The notes beneath the pieces are model-generated. The model did not search any database. It was not told where the DNA came from and was given only the letters and a program-made list of their open reading frames with translations. A program made the position numbers and the translations under genes. A stretch of 64,000 nucleotides of DNA. Source: Exiguobacterium sp. J17977 (GTDB lineage Bacteria; Bacillota; Bacilli; Exiguobacteriales; Exiguobacteriaceae). Shown here piece by piece: positions 9,443-19,653 of this stretch; the stretch's first letter is position 1; each line of letters opens with the position of its first letter. Location of the stretch: positions 372,001-436,000 of the forward strand of contig NZ_JAEQBB010000002.1 in assembly GCF_018616375.1 (NCBI RefSeq). The letters are read 5' to 3'.

Positions 9443-10460
9443 CGTCAGGGTCTCCTTTCGGTTGTTCATGGTGTTCCGGTTCAGGTTGGTCGAACTCATT
9501 GAAGCTCGAGTTTTTCGTCTCTAGCGCTTGTTGGGTCAAGTTGACCTCGACGCGGACGTTCGGGTTCGCGGGTTGGAGCGTCTGTTGCAACTGTCCTAAT
9601 TGTGATTGCAGTAACTGCTTCGCTTCTTGGTTACTCGCAAACAGCTTGACGACGAGTTCCCCGTTCTGCCGTTCGAGTTTGACGACGAGTTCCCCTAGCT
9701 GTTCCGGATAAAGCCGGACCGTGAACACTTTCGACCCATCGGCCCCGCTCTTGAACGGTGCCCGTTGCAAGGCCGCTTCGATCCGGGCCTGCATGTTCTC
9801 AGGCAATGAGCCTTTCGAAGCGTACATTACCATCTCAGAGTCGATGCTCGGTTTGGACCACGTCATGCTTTTCGGCAGCCAGTCGGTCTCTTTGACCGGC
9901 TGTTGTACCTGTACGGGTTGCGTTTCAGGTTGTGTCACACCGGGTAAAGGTTTTGGGGTCTGTCCGAGCGTCCCTTTAAATTGCGCAACGACTTGCTGGA
10001 TGATGCGCACGTTCTCCTCGACTTGATCGGCCGGCACCGTTTGGACGAGTGTGTCCGTCTCTTTCTTCGTGAGCGTGAATGAGAGCGTCGGCGCCGCCGC
10101 TTGGCTTGTGAGGAGTACTGGCAACTCCTCCGGGACCGGGACCGTTGCCGGTTCCGGGGCGACTTGGTTTAAGATCCCGATATAGGCATCCATGAACTTG
10201 CGATACGCATCGGCCGGTAGCGACTTCAGCCATTGCAGGCTATCCGGCTGTTGAAGCCACTGCTCTAAACGATTCGATACGTTCTCGAGCGGGAGTGATG
10301 TTTCGTCTTCCGAGACGGGCATTGCTTCAGGCGCCGCGGTCGGGGTCGTACCGAGCATGGCCGAGAGCAATTCTAAAAACTGTCCGGTCGGGGTCGCAGT
10401 CGCTTCCCCGCCTTTTTGTGGTGCCCCTTGCATCGATTGGGCCAGTAAGGCGATATTCAT
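9414..10460 (-). CDS. fliK: Flagellar hook-length control protein FliK
   Basis: FliK measures hook length and triggers the FlhB specificity switch. The protein is variable and Pro/Gln-rich in the middle, with a conserved C-terminal Flg_hook domain at about 225-320 ([17 protein letters not shown]). It ends in an acidic, His-rich tail. Three ATG codons in a row follow AGGAGG; I use the third (10460) for best spacing, giving 348 residues, but either of the others is possible. Confidence 0.88.
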   Translation of the reverse strand: MNIALLAQSMQGAPQKGGEATATPTGQFLELLSAMLGTTPTAAPEAMPVSEDETSLPLENVSNRLEQWLQQPDSLQWLKSLPADAYRKFMDAYIGILNQVAPEPATVPVPEELPVLLTSQAAAPTLSFTLTKKETDTLVQTVPADQVEENVRIIQQVVAQFKGTLGQTPKPLPGVTQPETQPVQVQQPVKETDWLPKSMTWSKPSIDSEMVMYASKGSLPENMQARIEAALQRAPFKSGADGSKVFTVRLYPEQLGELVVKLERQNGELVVKLFASNQEAKQLLQSQLGQLQQTLQPANPNVRVEVNLTQQALETKNSSFNEFDQPEPEHHEQPKGDPDDDDHPAEDE

Positions 10461-10480
10461 CATCATGTCCTCCTTTCCAG

Positions 10481-11041
10481 TCACTGGAGCAACTGGGTGA
10501 CGACGGCGGCCTGCTGGGCATCCATCCGTCCCAATATGTCAGCTTGTTGCTTTGGCGACAATTCCTTCAATAGGTTCGCCACTTGCGGACTCTCGAGCTC
10601 GTTCATGATGGCAGCGGCTTGCTTCGCTGACATCTCTTCATAGACGCGAGACACGTCCGAAGTCTCTTCTTCGACCGCACTGGCCGTCGCCAATTCCGCG
10701 ACGAGCCGGTCTCGCTCTTGAATCAGCTTCGAGACTTCTTCTTGTCTCGCCTTCACTTCGTTCGTCAACTCGGTGTTATCGGCCCGAAGCTTCTCGATCT
10801 CGGCATTCGCCACTTTCAATCGATTTGCGGCATCGGCGTCCACGCCGGTCACGTTCACGTTCGTCTTCACTTTCTCTTCCGGCTCTGGTTTTGAACCGGT
10901 CTCTAGAAACGGGACCGATAACAACGGACGGTCCATCGCATAGTTCATGACGACAATCCCTCCGACAAGCAGAAAGATGGCCGGGACGAGTACGAGTGCG
11001 ACCAATAGCTGTCTACCCCGCTTCGTGTTGTCTTTTTCCAT
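10481..11041 (-). CDS. ylxF: MotE/YlxF-type flagellar protein
   Basis: A 186-residue protein with one N-terminal membrane helix (about 10-32), a coiled-coil stretch (about 75-125) and a C-terminal domain resembling the MgtE N-terminal fold (about 130-185, with ELESPQVANLLKELSPKQ). In the MotE family such proteins help the flagellar motor or its stator. Here the position between fliJ and fliK matches ylxF of B. subtilis, whose exact role is not firmly known to me. It starts 4 bases after the fliJ stop. Confidence 0.8.
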   Translation of the reverse strand: MEKDNTKRGRQLLVALVLVPAIFLLVGGIVVMNYAMDRPLLSVPFLETGSKPEPEEKVKTNVNVTGVDADAANRLKVANAEIEKLRADNTELTNEVKARQEEVSKLIQERDRLVAELATASAVEEETSDVSRVYEEMSAKQAAAIMNELESPQVANLLKELSPKQQADILGRMDAQQAAVVTQLLQ

Positions 11042-11045
11042 CGGT

Positions 11046-11480
11046 TTACTTCCCTTTCCCGTGATGAATCACTGCCAACTCATCGATGAAGTGCTGTTCG
11101 ATGAGCTTTGTCGCGGCCACTTCACCTTGACTGACTTTTTCATGCAACGTTACATATTTCTTTTCCTCGACGACTTTTCCGAGCAGGCGTTCCTGCGACA
11201 AATGGTAGCGGTTGCGCGCCTGCTGGACGACGAGTTGTTGTGTCTCGATTTGACGCTTCAACCGTTCACGTGTCTGTTCCCGGTATTGCGACATGAGCAA
11301 GTCAATGACGCCAGCTTGTTCATCTTGACTCTTCATGAGCGACTCATACGTCAATACGAGCCGATACAGCGTCTCCATCTCCGTCTCGAACCGCGCTTTG
11401 TATTGTCTCATCTCCGTCGCCGACTCTTCTTTCTCGTGTTCTGCGATCGGCATGATGCGCTCTAACAATAATCTGTTCAT
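11046..11480 (-). CDS. fliJ: Flagellar export chaperone FliJ
   Basis: FliJ is the coiled-coil stalk that links the FliI ATPase ring to FlhA. The 144 residues are almost entirely charged coiled coil, with heptad-like spacing from about 15 to 120. Sequence conservation in this family is low; the call rests on size, coiled coil and the four-base overlap with fliI. GAGGTGAACG precedes the ATG. Confidence 0.88.
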   Translation of the reverse strand: MNRLLLERIMPIAEHEKEESATEMRQYKARFETEMETLYRLVLTYESLMKSQDEQAGVIDLLMSQYREQTRERLKRQIETQQLVVQQARNRYHLSQERLLGKVVEEKKYVTLHEKVSQGEVAATKLIEQHFIDELAVIHHGKGK

Positions 11481-12796
11481 CGTTCACCTCGCACGATTTG
11501 GGCCAGGCGTTCAAGCGATTGCTCGAGCGGGGCCTCTTCTTCGATGGACTGCTTTAAAAACGTCAACAAGTTCGGATACTGCTCGATGGCGGTATCGATG
11601 GCCGGGTTCGTCCCTTTTTTATAGGCACCGATATTGATTAAGTCTTCGGCATCCAAATACGTGGCCAGCCAACCACGGAACGTCTGGGCGACGTCACGGT
11701 GCATCGGCGTGGCGATTTGGTTCATGACCCGGCTGATCGACTTCAAGACGTGAATCGCCGGGAACTGTCCGCGGTTCGCGAGCGAACGGTCCATGACGAA
11801 GTGTCCGTCTAAAATCCCGCGCACCGCATCCGCGATCGGCTCGTTCATATCGTCCCCATCGACGAGGACGGTGTAGAACGCGGTGATCGACCCCGTCACG
11901 GCGGTCCCGCTTCGTTCTAACAGTTGCGGCAGCATCGCAAAGACGGAAGGCGTATACCCTTTGGACGTCGGTGGTTCCCCTGTGGCGAGTCCGATTTCCC
12001 GTTGCGCCATGGCGAACCGGGTCACCGAGTCCATCATGAGGACGACTTCCTTGCCTTGGTCGCGGAAGTATTCGGCGATGGCCGTCGCCGTATAGGCTCC
12101 TTTTAACCGCACGAGCGGCGGCTGGTCACTCGTCGCCACGATGACGACCGAGCGGGCCATCCCTTCCGGACCGAGCTCTTTCTCGATGAACTCTTTCACT
12201 TCCCGGCCCCGCTCTCCAATCAAGGCGATAACGTTAATGTCGGCCGATGACCGTTTGGCGATCATGCCGAGCAATGTCGACTTCCCGACGCCGGAACCGG
12301 CGAACAATCCGACCCGTTGCCCTTTCCCGACCGTCAACAGACCGTCGATGACACGAACGCCTGTCGACAGGACGTCTAGAATCCGGGGGCGCTCAAGTGG
12401 GTTCGGTGGCTTACGAAGCACGTCGTAACGTGCGCCGGGCGTGGCACCCTCACCGGACAACGGACGGCCGAGACCGTCGAGCACTTGGCCAATCAACTCG
12501 TCGCCGACCGGCACTTGAAGCATCCGTCCCGTCCCTTTGACCATACAGCCCGGTGCGATTTGCGTCGTTTCGCCGTACGGCATGAGCAGGACGCGTGCCT
12601 CATTGAATCCGACGACTTCGGCTTCGACGTGTTGACCCGATGGGAGCTCAATCAAACAACGTTCGCCGATAAAGGCGCTCGGTCCATTCGACTCAATCAT
12701 CAGCCCGACGACCCGACGGACGCGTCCGACTTTTCGGACGTACTCGTCATCGGGCGAGGACGTGATCGCCTCGAGCACGTGGTCAATAAGCGCCAT
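11477..12796 (-). CDS. fliI: Flagellum-specific ATPase FliI
   Basis: FliI is the hexameric export ATPase, related to F1 beta subunits. The start at 12796 (MALIDHVLEA) is preceded by GAGGAGGTCC at good spacing and gives 439 residues; an upstream extension to 12835 is unlikely. The Walker A motif AGSGVGKST lies at about 166-174, the GERGREV motif follows, and Walker B is in VVLMMDSVTRFA. It overlaps fliH by 14 bases and fliJ by 4. Confidence 0.95.
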   Translation of the reverse strand: MALIDHVLEAITSSPDDEYVRKVGRVRRVVGLMIESNGPSAFIGERCLIELPSGQHVEAEVVGFNEARVLLMPYGETTQIAPGCMVKGTGRMLQVPVGDELIGQVLDGLGRPLSGEGATPGARYDVLRKPPNPLERPRILDVLSTGVRVIDGLLTVGKGQRVGLFAGSGVGKSTLLGMIAKRSSADINVIALIGERGREVKEFIEKELGPEGMARSVVIVATSDQPPLVRLKGAYTATAIAEYFRDQGKEVVLMMDSVTRFAMAQREIGLATGEPPTSKGYTPSVFAMLPQLLERSGTAVTGSITAFYTVLVDGDDMNEPIADAVRGILDGHFVMDRSLANRGQFPAIHVLKSISRVMNQIATPMHRDVAQTFRGWLATYLDAEDLINIGAYKKGTNPAIDTAIEQYPNLLTFLKQSIEEEAPLEQSLERLAQIVRGER

Positions 12797-13505
12797 CGGC
12801 CAGGACCTCCTCGATTTTGGAGCGGACGCGATCAAAGCTATAGCTCAAATCGAGCTCATCTCCGTGATGCGGGGTCTCAATCCTCACGCTCGTCTCATCC
12901 AAGCCGGCATCCGCCCGGTATTTGATGGCCGGGCCGTCTGGGATGACCCAGTCCGCTTCAAACCGTTGAATCGAGGCGAGTCGCGTCGGATGGACGTACA
13001 CCGTCAAGGATTCGGCATCGAGTTGACGGTGCAACTGTTCACGGACGCGGTCGGCGAACAACGCCTCATCGTTTCGGACGAGTTCTGTCGTCACGCGGGC
13101 GCTGACCTCGACGGCGAGGGCGACGAGCTGTTGCTCGGCGTCCCGCCATTTCGTATCAAACAACTGCTCGAGCTCGACGCTGACCGTGTTCAATCGGGTC
13201 GTCAACTCGTCATACTCCGCCTTGCCTTCCCGTCTTCCGTGGATGAAACCTGCGTCATAACCTTCTTGCCTTGCCGACGCGAGCACTTCTTCCCGCAAGT
13301 CGGCGAGTTCATGCTCCATCGCAGTGCGGCGCGCCTCGAGTTCGGCTGCTTGCGCGTCTAACCGTGCGCGCGTTTGGGCCAACCGCTCCTGCTCTTCTTC
13401 GTGGTGTAGCGGACTCACCGGCTCGAGGAACGGCTTTGAATCAATCCGTTGCGGTTCGAGCGGTGTCGCATAGTGACGTTTGATTACGTTAGACAACGAT
13501 GTCAT
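12783..13505 (-). CDS. fliH: Flagellar export ATPase regulator FliH
   Basis: FliH binds and restrains FliI and tethers it to the C-ring. The 240-residue product has a charged Glu/Arg coiled coil at about 35-105, and a C-terminal domain like the peripheral stalk of V/F-ATPases. The start is preceded by GGAGG at very short distance and overlaps the fliG end by 17 bases; a TTG three codons on is an alternative, but the N-terminus MTSLSNVIKRHY fits the family. Confidence 0.88.
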   Translation of the reverse strand: MTSLSNVIKRHYATPLEPQRIDSKPFLEPVSPLHHEEEQERLAQTRARLDAQAAELEARRTAMEHELADLREEVLASARQEGYDAGFIHGRREGKAEYDELTTRLNTVSVELEQLFDTKWRDAEQQLVALAVEVSARVTTELVRNDEALFADRVREQLHRQLDAESLTVYVHPTRLASIQRFEADWVIPDGPAIKYRADAGLDETSVRIETPHHGDELDLSYSFDRVRSKIEEVLADGAY

Positions 13506-14496
13506 CTCCTCCGCCGCGGCTGATCACGATTTCTCCGACGTCTTCTAGGCGACGGATGATGCCGACGATGCGACTTTGTGCCTCTTCGACGTCACGCAAC
13601 CGGACAGGCCCCATGAATTCCATGTCTTCTTTGAACGTGTCGACCATTCGTTGCGACATGTTTTTGAAGATGATCTGTTTGACTTCGTCGGACGACACTT
13701 TGAGGGCGAGTAAGAGATCGTCGTTCGCCACTTCGCGGATAATCCGTTGAATCGCCCGCGAATCGAGCGTGACGATGTCTTCGAAGACGAACATCCGTTT
13801 TTTGATTTCTTCGGCCAATTCCGGGTCTTCGATTTCAAGCGCATCGAGAATCGTGCGCTCGGTCGTGCGGTCGACGCCGTTGAGCACTTCGACGACCGCC
13901 TCGATGCCACCGGATTGGGCGTAGTCTTGCATATCCGTTTGCGACAAGTTCTTCTCGAGAATCTGTTCAATCTCATGAATCACGTCCGGGTTGAGCCGGT
14001 CCATCGTCGCGATCCGTTTGGCGACTTCCGACTGAATCTCAGGCGGCAGCTCAGATAAAATTTGTCCTGATTTGACCGGTTCGAGATGCGCCAAAATCAA
14101 AGCAATCGTCTGCGGATGCTCGTTTTGGATAAAGTTTAACAACTGTTTCGGGTCGGCCTTGCGGGCGAACTCGAACGGTCGGACTTGAAGCGTCGAGGTG
14201 AGGCGGTGGATGAGGGCCATCGCCTTCTCTTCCCCGACCGCTTTCTCGAGTACCGTTTTCGCGAATCCGATGCCACCTTGCGTGATATAGCTCTGCGCCA
14301 TAGCGAGCTCGTGGAACTCACCCATGATGGCTTCTTTTTGTTCGGATGATACTTTTTTCAACGCCGAAATCTGGAGCGTCAATTGCTCCATCTCTTCTTC
14401 GGACAGATGCTTGTAGACGCTCGCTGCCACTTCAGGTCCAAGCGAGATCATGAGCATGGCCGCTTTTTCTCGGTTCGGTTGTTTGGCGTAATTCAC
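13489..14496 (-). CDS. fliG: Flagellar motor switch protein FliG
   Basis: FliG is the C-ring protein that touches the stator and generates torque. The N-terminal, middle (EHPQTIALILAHLEP, about 125-140) and C-terminal domains with charged torque helix are all recognisable. Two GTG codons compete: one at 14505 abuts the GAGGAG, and one at 14496 stands 8 bases from it. I prefer 14496, giving MNYAKQPNREKAAML and 335 residues; the other would add three residues and overlap fliF by four bases. Confidence 0.94.
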   Translation of the reverse strand: MNYAKQPNREKAAMLMISLGPEVAASVYKHLSEEEMEQLTLQISALKKVSSEQKEAIMGEFHELAMAQSYITQGGIGFAKTVLEKAVGEEKAMALIHRLTSTLQVRPFEFARKADPKQLLNFIQNEHPQTIALILAHLEPVKSGQILSELPPEIQSEVAKRIATMDRLNPDVIHEIEQILEKNLSQTDMQDYAQSGGIEAVVEVLNGVDRTTERTILDALEIEDPELAEEIKKRMFVFEDIVTLDSRAIQRIIREVANDDLLLALKVSSDEVKQIIFKNMSQRMVDTFKEDMEFMGPVRLRDVEEAQSRIVGIIRRLEDVGEIVISRGGGDDIVV

Positions 14497-14501
14497 AGTA
14501 C

Positions 14502-16070
14502 TCACTCCTCAGACATCCATGTACGGAGAAGTTTGGCGAACTCTTCTGGGTTGCTCTCTGCCAATTTCTCCAACTGTTTCTTCTTGACGGCCCCTTCGCC
14601 CCGTTCTTCGAGGTCGAGGTCCGGCACTTCGTCTTCATATGGGACTTCCCACTCGTTCGACTCGGCTACGGGTTCGCGGTTGCGCTTGCGCATCGCGAAG
14701 AACAAGAGCGCGAGCAAGACGACGGCACCGGCTGCGGCGGCATACATCCACCATTGCGTCGGTTGTTCGACCGCGGCCGCTTCTTCCGTTTCTGCGAACG
14801 GACGTGAGACGACGACGACTTTCTGTTCAAGTTCCGCCTCAGTGAGTGCCTCTCCAGTCTTGGCGAGTGACGTTCGGATAATCGAGTACATCATCGTCTC
14901 GAGGTCACCCTCGAGCTGAGGATCGATCGTCGTCGCCCCGTTCGGTGGTTCGACAATCAATTGGACGCCGAGGTCACGAATCGAGTACGGTGCGTTTTGA
15001 ATCTGTTTCGTGATTCGGTTGACTTCATAATTGATGATTTCATGATTCTTTTCGCTCTCTTCTTCCCCGGTGCCCGTGGCAGCCGGGAAATTGACCGTAT
15101 CGTTCTCGGCCGTGCCGGCAGCGGTCGCCGCGCCGGTTCCGCCCGTATATGCCTCAGCAATCCGTTCCGCCGAAGTGACGATGCCTTCCATGCTGTCCTC
15201 GTTGACAGGTGTCACAAGGTTTTGCTCTTCAGCCGATTGCGTCGTGTCGATATCGGCCGTGACCGAGACGAGCACGCTTCGTTCCCCGAGCAACACCGAC
15301 AACATTTGTTGAATCTGTTGACGAACGTCTTTCTCGACTTGGCGTTTCAAGACGAGCGGGTCGGTCGATGATCCACCGGCCGTCGTCGTCTGGTCTAAAT
15401 CGTAATACGTGAAATATTGGTCCATGACCGAGATATTTTCAGGTTTCAAGTTCGGTACGCTCTTACTGATTAAATGATAGAGCCCTTTCACCGTGGCCGG
15501 CTCAAGATTCGTACCAGCTCCTAAATTTAGGACGATGGAGGCCGTCGGTTCACCTTGATCTTCGGCCAAGAAGACCGATTTCTCTGGAATCGAAATGATG
15601 ACTTTCGCCTGGTTGATCCCTTCGATTTGCGTGATCAACCGTTCGAGCTCGGTCTGCATCGCGCTCCGCTCGATGACGGCCATCTCACGGTCCGTCGTTC
15701 CGAAGCCAGCGTTCTCGCTGAAGAAGCTATAATCGATTGCACCCGATTTCGGGATGCCTGCTGCCGCCAGACTGACTTTCAGTTGGTCGACTTGCTCACT
15801 CGGCACGTAGACGCTGACACCGTTCGAAGTCGCTTTAATCTCAGCCTTCACGCCGTCGGCCGTCAGCTGTTCCGTCACCTCGCCCGCCTCTTGGGCGGAC
15901 AGGTTCGTATAGAGCGGGGCCATGTTCGGGCGCGACAGCCAGACGGTCAAGAGCACCGCGACGAGAAGCACGCCGGCGATGACGAGACCCCAAATGATTT
16001 TACGGTTCGTTTTTATCGTTTGAAGCGAACCGGTCAGTGAACCGAATCGTTCTTTTAACTTTTCATTCAT
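14502..16070 (-). CDS. fliF: Flagellar MS-ring protein FliF
   Basis: FliF forms the membrane MS ring that nucleates the basal body. The 522 residues show a first membrane helix at about 27-47, a YscJ-type domain (TNLSAQEAGEVTEQL onward), the large central domain, and a second membrane helix at about 445-465 followed by an acidic cytoplasmic tail that binds FliG. It follows fliE by 21 bases. Confidence 0.96.
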   Translation of the reverse strand: MNEKLKERFGSLTGSLQTIKTNRKIIWGLVIAGVLLVAVLLTVWLSRPNMAPLYTNLSAQEAGEVTEQLTADGVKAEIKATSNGVSVYVPSEQVDQLKVSLAAAGIPKSGAIDYSFFSENAGFGTTDREMAVIERSAMQTELERLITQIEGINQAKVIISIPEKSVFLAEDQGEPTASIVLNLGAGTNLEPATVKGLYHLISKSVPNLKPENISVMDQYFTYYDLDQTTTAGGSSTDPLVLKRQVEKDVRQQIQQMLSVLLGERSVLVSVTADIDTTQSAEEQNLVTPVNEDSMEGIVTSAERIAEAYTGGTGAATAAGTAENDTVNFPAATGTGEEESEKNHEIINYEVNRITKQIQNAPYSIRDLGVQLIVEPPNGATTIDPQLEGDLETMMYSIIRTSLAKTGEALTEAELEQKVVVVSRPFAETEEAAAVEQPTQWWMYAAAAGAVVLLALLFFAMRKRNREPVAESNEWEVPYEDEVPDLDLEERGEGAVKKKQLEKLAESNPEEFAKLLRTWMSEE

Positions 16071-16091
16071 CGCTACTCGTCATCCTCTACT

Positions 16092-16376
16092 TTAAACTTG
16101 CATTCGCATCATTTCTTGATAGGCCTCGACTGCTTTGTTGCGCACCTCTATCGCGAGTTGCATCGCAATCGACGACTCTTCACTTTGTATCATGACTTGA
16201 TGTAAATCGGCCTTGCCGACGGCGAGGTCGGCTCGGGCCGCGCTCGTCGCTTGTTGGACGTCATTTAACGAGCGCATGGCCTCGTTCAAATACGTTCCGA
16301 ACTGGGACGGCGTCTCTTTCACCGCCGGCGCGACCGTCGGCTGTGTGCCCATCAATTGAATCGGGTTGATTTGCAT
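16092..16376 (-). CDS. fliE: Flagellar hook-basal body protein FliE
   Basis: FliE joins the MS ring to the rod. The 94-residue protein ends in the family-typical helices (VMIQSEESSIAMQLAIEVRN and KAVEAYQEMMRMQV). AAGGAGTG precedes the ATG. It lies between flgC and fliF, as in other Bacilli. Confidence 0.94.
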   Translation of the reverse strand: MQINPIQLMGTQPTVAPAVKETPSQFGTYLNEAMRSLNDVQQATSAARADLAVGKADLHQVMIQSEESSIAMQLAIEVRNKAVEAYQEMMRMQV

Positions 16377-16389
16377 GTATCGTCACTCC

Positions 16390-16818
16390 TTATCCTTTGC
16401 CAATTTCCATCGCTTTGACGAGCATCGCCTTCGTGGCGTTCATCGCGGCGATGTTCGCCTCGTACGACCGCGTCGCTCCCATCAAGTCGACCATTTCTTT
16501 CAATAGGTCGACGTTTGGCATCTGGACATAACCGCGGTCATCCGAATCAGGATGACTCGGGTCATAGACGAGCTTGTACGGACTCTCATCTTCCACAATC
16601 TGTGAGACTTCGACGCCGCCGCTGACAGCGGACAGCTGTTGGCGAAACGGCGCTTCCTGCATCACGGTCATTTTTCGTGTATACGGTTGCCACTCCCCGT
16701 CGACGAGTTTGCCGCGTGTCGTCTGGGCGTTCGCGATGTTCGCGGACACCGTGTCCATCCGTAACCGCTGCGACGTCAGTGCCGTCGCCGAAATATGAAA
16801 ACTATCAAACATGCCCAT
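16390..16818 (-). CDS. flgC: Flagellar proximal rod protein FlgC
   Basis: FlgC is a proximal rod subunit. The start at 16818 (MGMFDSFHISATALTSQRLR) is 9 bases after GAGGAGG and gives 142 residues; a TTG six bases earlier is too close to it. The N-terminal motif VSANIANAQTT and C-terminal helix (YEANIAAMNATKAML) are typical. It begins 2 bases after flgB ends. Confidence 0.94.
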   Translation of the reverse strand: MGMFDSFHISATALTSQRLRMDTVSANIANAQTTRGKLVDGEWQPYTRKMTVMQEAPFRQQLSAVSGGVEVSQIVEDESPYKLVYDPSHPDSDDRGYVQMPNVDLLKEMVDLMGATRSYEANIAAMNATKAMLVKAMEIGKG

Positions 16819-16820
16819 CG

Positions 16821-17189
16821 TCAACGTCCTCCTCTAATGACGGTTTTGAGTCCGCCGAGTCGGCGGTTCAACTGTTCCATCATCGCTTCATATTGAAGCT
16901 GGTTCCGTGCCAATTCGCTCATCTCGTAATCGAGATCGACGTTATTGCCGTCACTTCGCATCGCGCCTCCGGCCCGATCCGTGATCGTCGTCTCCGCGCG
17001 CTCGCTCGGACGACCGCCTGCCAGCATGAGACGCATCTCGTTGTTCAGCGTCTGTTCGAACACGGCTTGCTTCGCCCGGAAGTTCGGGGTATCGATATTC
17101 GATAGGTTATGGCTGATGACTTTTTGATTTACGACCGAATGATTGATCGCTTGCTTCATTAATTGATAGTCGCTGCCAATCCAATTCAT
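16821..17189 (-). CDS. flgB: Flagellar proximal rod protein FlgB, first gene of the flagellar run
   Basis: FlgB is a proximal rod subunit. From the ATG at 17189 the distance to the rod motif ISHNLSNIDTPNF equals that of the B. subtilis protein, so I prefer it to the GTG at 17198; the ribosome binding site is weak either way. The product has 122 residues. It opens the long flagellar run that continues through flhA. No clear sigma-D or sigma-A promoter is visible in the 260 bases before it. Confidence 0.92.
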   Translation of the reverse strand: MNWIGSDYQLMKQAINHSVVNQKVISHNLSNIDTPNFRAKQAVFEQTLNNEMRLMLAGGRPSERAETTITDRAGGAMRSDGNNVDLDYEMSELARNQLQYEAMMEQLNRRLGGLKTVIRGGR

Positions 17190-17365
17190 GCGTTTCACTC
17201 GCTTTCACTAAAAGAATGCATGTATATACCTTATTTGGAAAATCCACTATTTCATTGAAACAAATCTGTAACAGTCTTGAAAGATATTTTTATTAAAACA
17301 GGTAAATGCTGTCTTCTGTTTTTGTCGAATTTACGACGAATTCTGAAAATAATTACTTTTGCACT

Positions 17366-17401
17366 AAAAAAAGTCGCCCCCATTACATTGGGAGCGACTT
17401 T
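17366..17401 (-). terminator. Rho-independent terminator after codY
   Basis: On the minus strand an 11-bp stem (AAGTCGCTCCC pairing with GGGGGCGACTT) and an 8-base loop are followed by seven T. It lies 62 bases after codY and separates the codY operon from flgB. The remainder of the 17190-17462 gap is AT-rich with no feature I can name. Confidence 0.9.
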
Positions 17402-17462
17402 GTAAGTCGAAAGTCCTATTTCGTTAGACTTTCTTATATTCATCAAGTAAATCTGATTTATT

Positions 17463-18242
17463 TCAGTTCGATTTCAACTTCTGTAATTCAAACAAGAAGT
17501 TATCATTCAATATCTTAATATACGTTCCTTTCATCCCGAGTGAACGTGACTCGATGACTCCCGCACTTTCCAATTTACGGAGCGCGTTGACGATGACCGA
17601 ACGTGTAATTCCCACACGGTCGGCAATTTTGGAAGCAACTAGTAAACCTTCATTGCCACCAAGCTCTTCGAAGATGTGCTCGATCGCTTCAAGCTCAGAA
17701 TACGAGAGCGAGTTGATCGCCATTTGGACGACCGCTTTTTTACGGGCTGACGCCTCGGCTTCGGCCGCTTTCTCACGAAGAATCTCCATCCCTACGACCG
17801 TCGCGCTATATTCGGCCAAGACGAGGTCGTCTTCCGTGAACTCGTTGTTGAGCCGGCCGAGCACGAGTGTACCGAGACGCTCGCCGCCACCGATGATTGG
17901 AACGATCGTCGTCATCGAGTCGAGGAACAACTCACGGTTCTCGACCGGGAACGCCGTGTACTCACTGTCGATGCCGATATTTTCCGTCGTCTCTTTGACG
18001 TTGAACAGGTTCGAGGCGTATGGCTCCGGGAATTGACGGTCGACCAAGAACGCCTTCATGCGTTCGTTCTCGATTTGTTGTTTGATGGCAAAGCCGAGCA
18101 AGCGGCCCCGACGACTGACGATGAACGTGTTTGCTTCGAGTACTTCGCGCATCTTATCCGCCATTTCTTTAAAGTCTACGTGTGCGCTTGCCTCTTGTTG
18201 AAGCATCGTGTTCAATTGGCGTGTTTTGTCTAGTAAGTTCAT
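17463..18242 (-). CDS. codY: Global transcriptional repressor CodY
   Basis: CodY senses branched-chain amino acids and GTP and represses genes unneeded in rich medium. The start at 18242 ([14 protein letters not shown]) gives 259 residues, the exact length of B. subtilis CodY, with a GGGAGG upstream. An N-terminal GAF ligand domain (about 1-155) is followed by a winged helix-turn-helix near 200-235 ([20 protein letters not shown]). It is the last gene of xerC-hslV-hslU-codY, whose promoter region carries a CodY-like box. Confidence 0.97.
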   Translation of the reverse strand: MNLLDKTRQLNTMLQQEASAHVDFKEMADKMREVLEANTFIVSRRGRLLGFAIKQQIENERMKAFLVDRQFPEPYASNLFNVKETTENIGIDSEYTAFPVENRELFLDSMTTIVPIIGGGERLGTLVLGRLNNEFTEDDLVLAEYSATVVGMEILREKAAEAEASARKKAVVQMAINSLSYSELEAIEHIFEELGGNEGLLVASKIADRVGITRSVIVNALRKLESAGVIESRSLGMKGTYIKILNDNFLFELQKLKSN

Positions 18243-18279
18243 AATTCTTATTTTCCTCCCTGTATGTGCATACAGAATC

Positions 18280-19653
18280 TTATAGTATAAATTGGCTAAG
18301 GTCTCGATCTTCCGCAATCGAGCCGACTTTCTCTTTGACATAGGCCGGTGTGATTTGAACATGCGTTTGCGGCATGTCGGCCGCCTCGAACGACAAGTCT
18401 TCAAGGACGCGCTCCATGATCGTGTACAAGCGGCGGGCCCCGATGTCATCCGTCTCTCGGTTGACGTGCGTCGCAATGCGCGCAATCTCCTCGATGGCCG
18501 GATGCGTGAACTCGACGCTAATCTCCTCCGACTCGAGGAGTGCCGTGTACTGCTTGATGAGCGCCTGGGACGGTTCCGTCAAAATTTTAACGAAGTCCTC
18601 CTCGGTCAGGCTGCTCAGTTCAACACGAATCGGGAACCGACCTTGCAGTTCAGGAATCAAGTCGGACGGCTTCGCCATATGGAACGCTCCGGCGGCGATG
18701 AAGAGCACATGGTCCGTCTTGACCGGACCATACTTCGTGACGACGGTCGATCCTTCGACGATCGGCAAGATGTCACGCTGGACGCCTTCTCGTGAGACAC
18801 CGGCATGGTCTTGCGACTTCGTCGCAATCTTATCGATCTCATCGACGAAGATGATGCCCATCTGTTCACTGCGGCGCACGGCCTCGTCATGAACCTCGTT
18901 CATATCGAGCAAGCTTTCCGCTTCCTCGGCGATGATGAGCGGACGTGCCTCACGGACCGGCAACTTGCGTTTCTTCCGTTTCTTCGGCACGATTTGCCCG
19001 AGCATGTCCTGCAAGTTCGATAACCCTTCCATACCTTGCCCTTGGAACAAGTCGACGGTCTGCTTCTCCTCGAGGTTGACCTCAATCAATCGCTCCTCGA
19101 GTTCACCGAGTTCGAGCAAGCGACGCAACTGTGCGCGGTCGGACGACTGCGTGCTCGTCGGCTCCTCGGTCTTTTGGGTTTGGCCGCCGAACAGCGCCTC
19201 GAACGGGTTCGAAGCAGCGGTCGGTTCGACTTTTGCCTTCCCTTGCAAAGCGTCGAGGATGCGTTCCGTCGCAGCGACTTCGGCTTGCTCTTTCACGCCT
19301 TCCTTTTTCTCTTCCTTCACGAGACGGACCGATGCCTCGACGAGGTCACGGACCATCGATTCGACATCGCGGCCGACGTAGCCGACTTCCGTGAATTTCG
19401 TGGCCTCGACTTTGACGAACGGCGCGCCGACGAGTTTGGCCAGGCGGCGTGCGATCTCCGTCTTCCCGACACCGGTCGGTCCGATCATCAAGATGTTCTT
19501 CGGTGTCACTTCATCACGCAGGTCGGCACTCAACTTTTGGCGACGATACCGGTTGCGGAGTGCGATGGCGACGGCGCGCTTGGCATCCTTTTGTCCGATG
19601 ACGAAGCGGTCTAGCTCCGCTACGATTTGGCGTGGTGTCAGTTCACGTTTCAT
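18280..19653 (-). CDS. hslU: HslU (ClpY) protease ATPase subunit
   Basis: HslU is the AAA+ unfoldase of the HslUV protease. The 457 residues include the Walker A motif GPTGVGKT at about 58-65, an inserted intermediate domain (about 110-245), Walker [11 protein letters not shown] and the C-terminal tail ending DLSQFIL that docks into HslV. The ATG overlaps the hslV stop (ATGA), so the two subunits are likely made in step. Confidence 0.97.
   Translation of the reverse strand: MKRELTPRQIVAELDRFVIGQKDAKRAVAIALRNRYRRQKLSADLRDEVTPKNILMIGPTGVGKTEIARRLAKLVGAPFVKVEATKFTEVGYVGRDVESMVRDLVEASVRLVKEEKKEGVKEQAEVAATERILDALQGKAKVEPTAASNPFEALFGGQTQKTEEPTSTQSSDRAQLRRLLELGELEERLIEVNLEEKQTVDLFQGQGMEGLSNLQDMLGQIVPKKRKKRKLPVREARPLIIAEEAESLLDMNEVHDEAVRRSEQMGIIFVDEIDKIATKSQDHAGVSREGVQRDILPIVEGSTVVTKYGPVKTDHVLFIAAGAFHMAKPSDLIPELQGRFPIRVELSSLTEEDFVKILTEPSQALIKQYTALLESEEISVEFTHPAIEEIARIATHVNRETDDIGARRLYTIMERVLEDLSFEAADMPQTHVQITPAYVKEKVGSIAEDRDLSQFIL

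Noticed and set aside
9443..9499. Longer start of flgD at 9499
   Set aside because: It lies inside fliK, has no ribosome binding site and gives an N-terminus unlike the family.
17336..17350. Possible CodY box upstream of flgB (TTCTGAAAAT core)
   Set aside because: Only about 10 of 15 positions match the CodY consensus, too weak to report as an operator in AT-rich DNA.
18243..18485. N-terminal extension of codY by 81 residues
   Set aside because: It covers the hslU end and its own ribosome binding site, and the shorter form equals the known CodY length.
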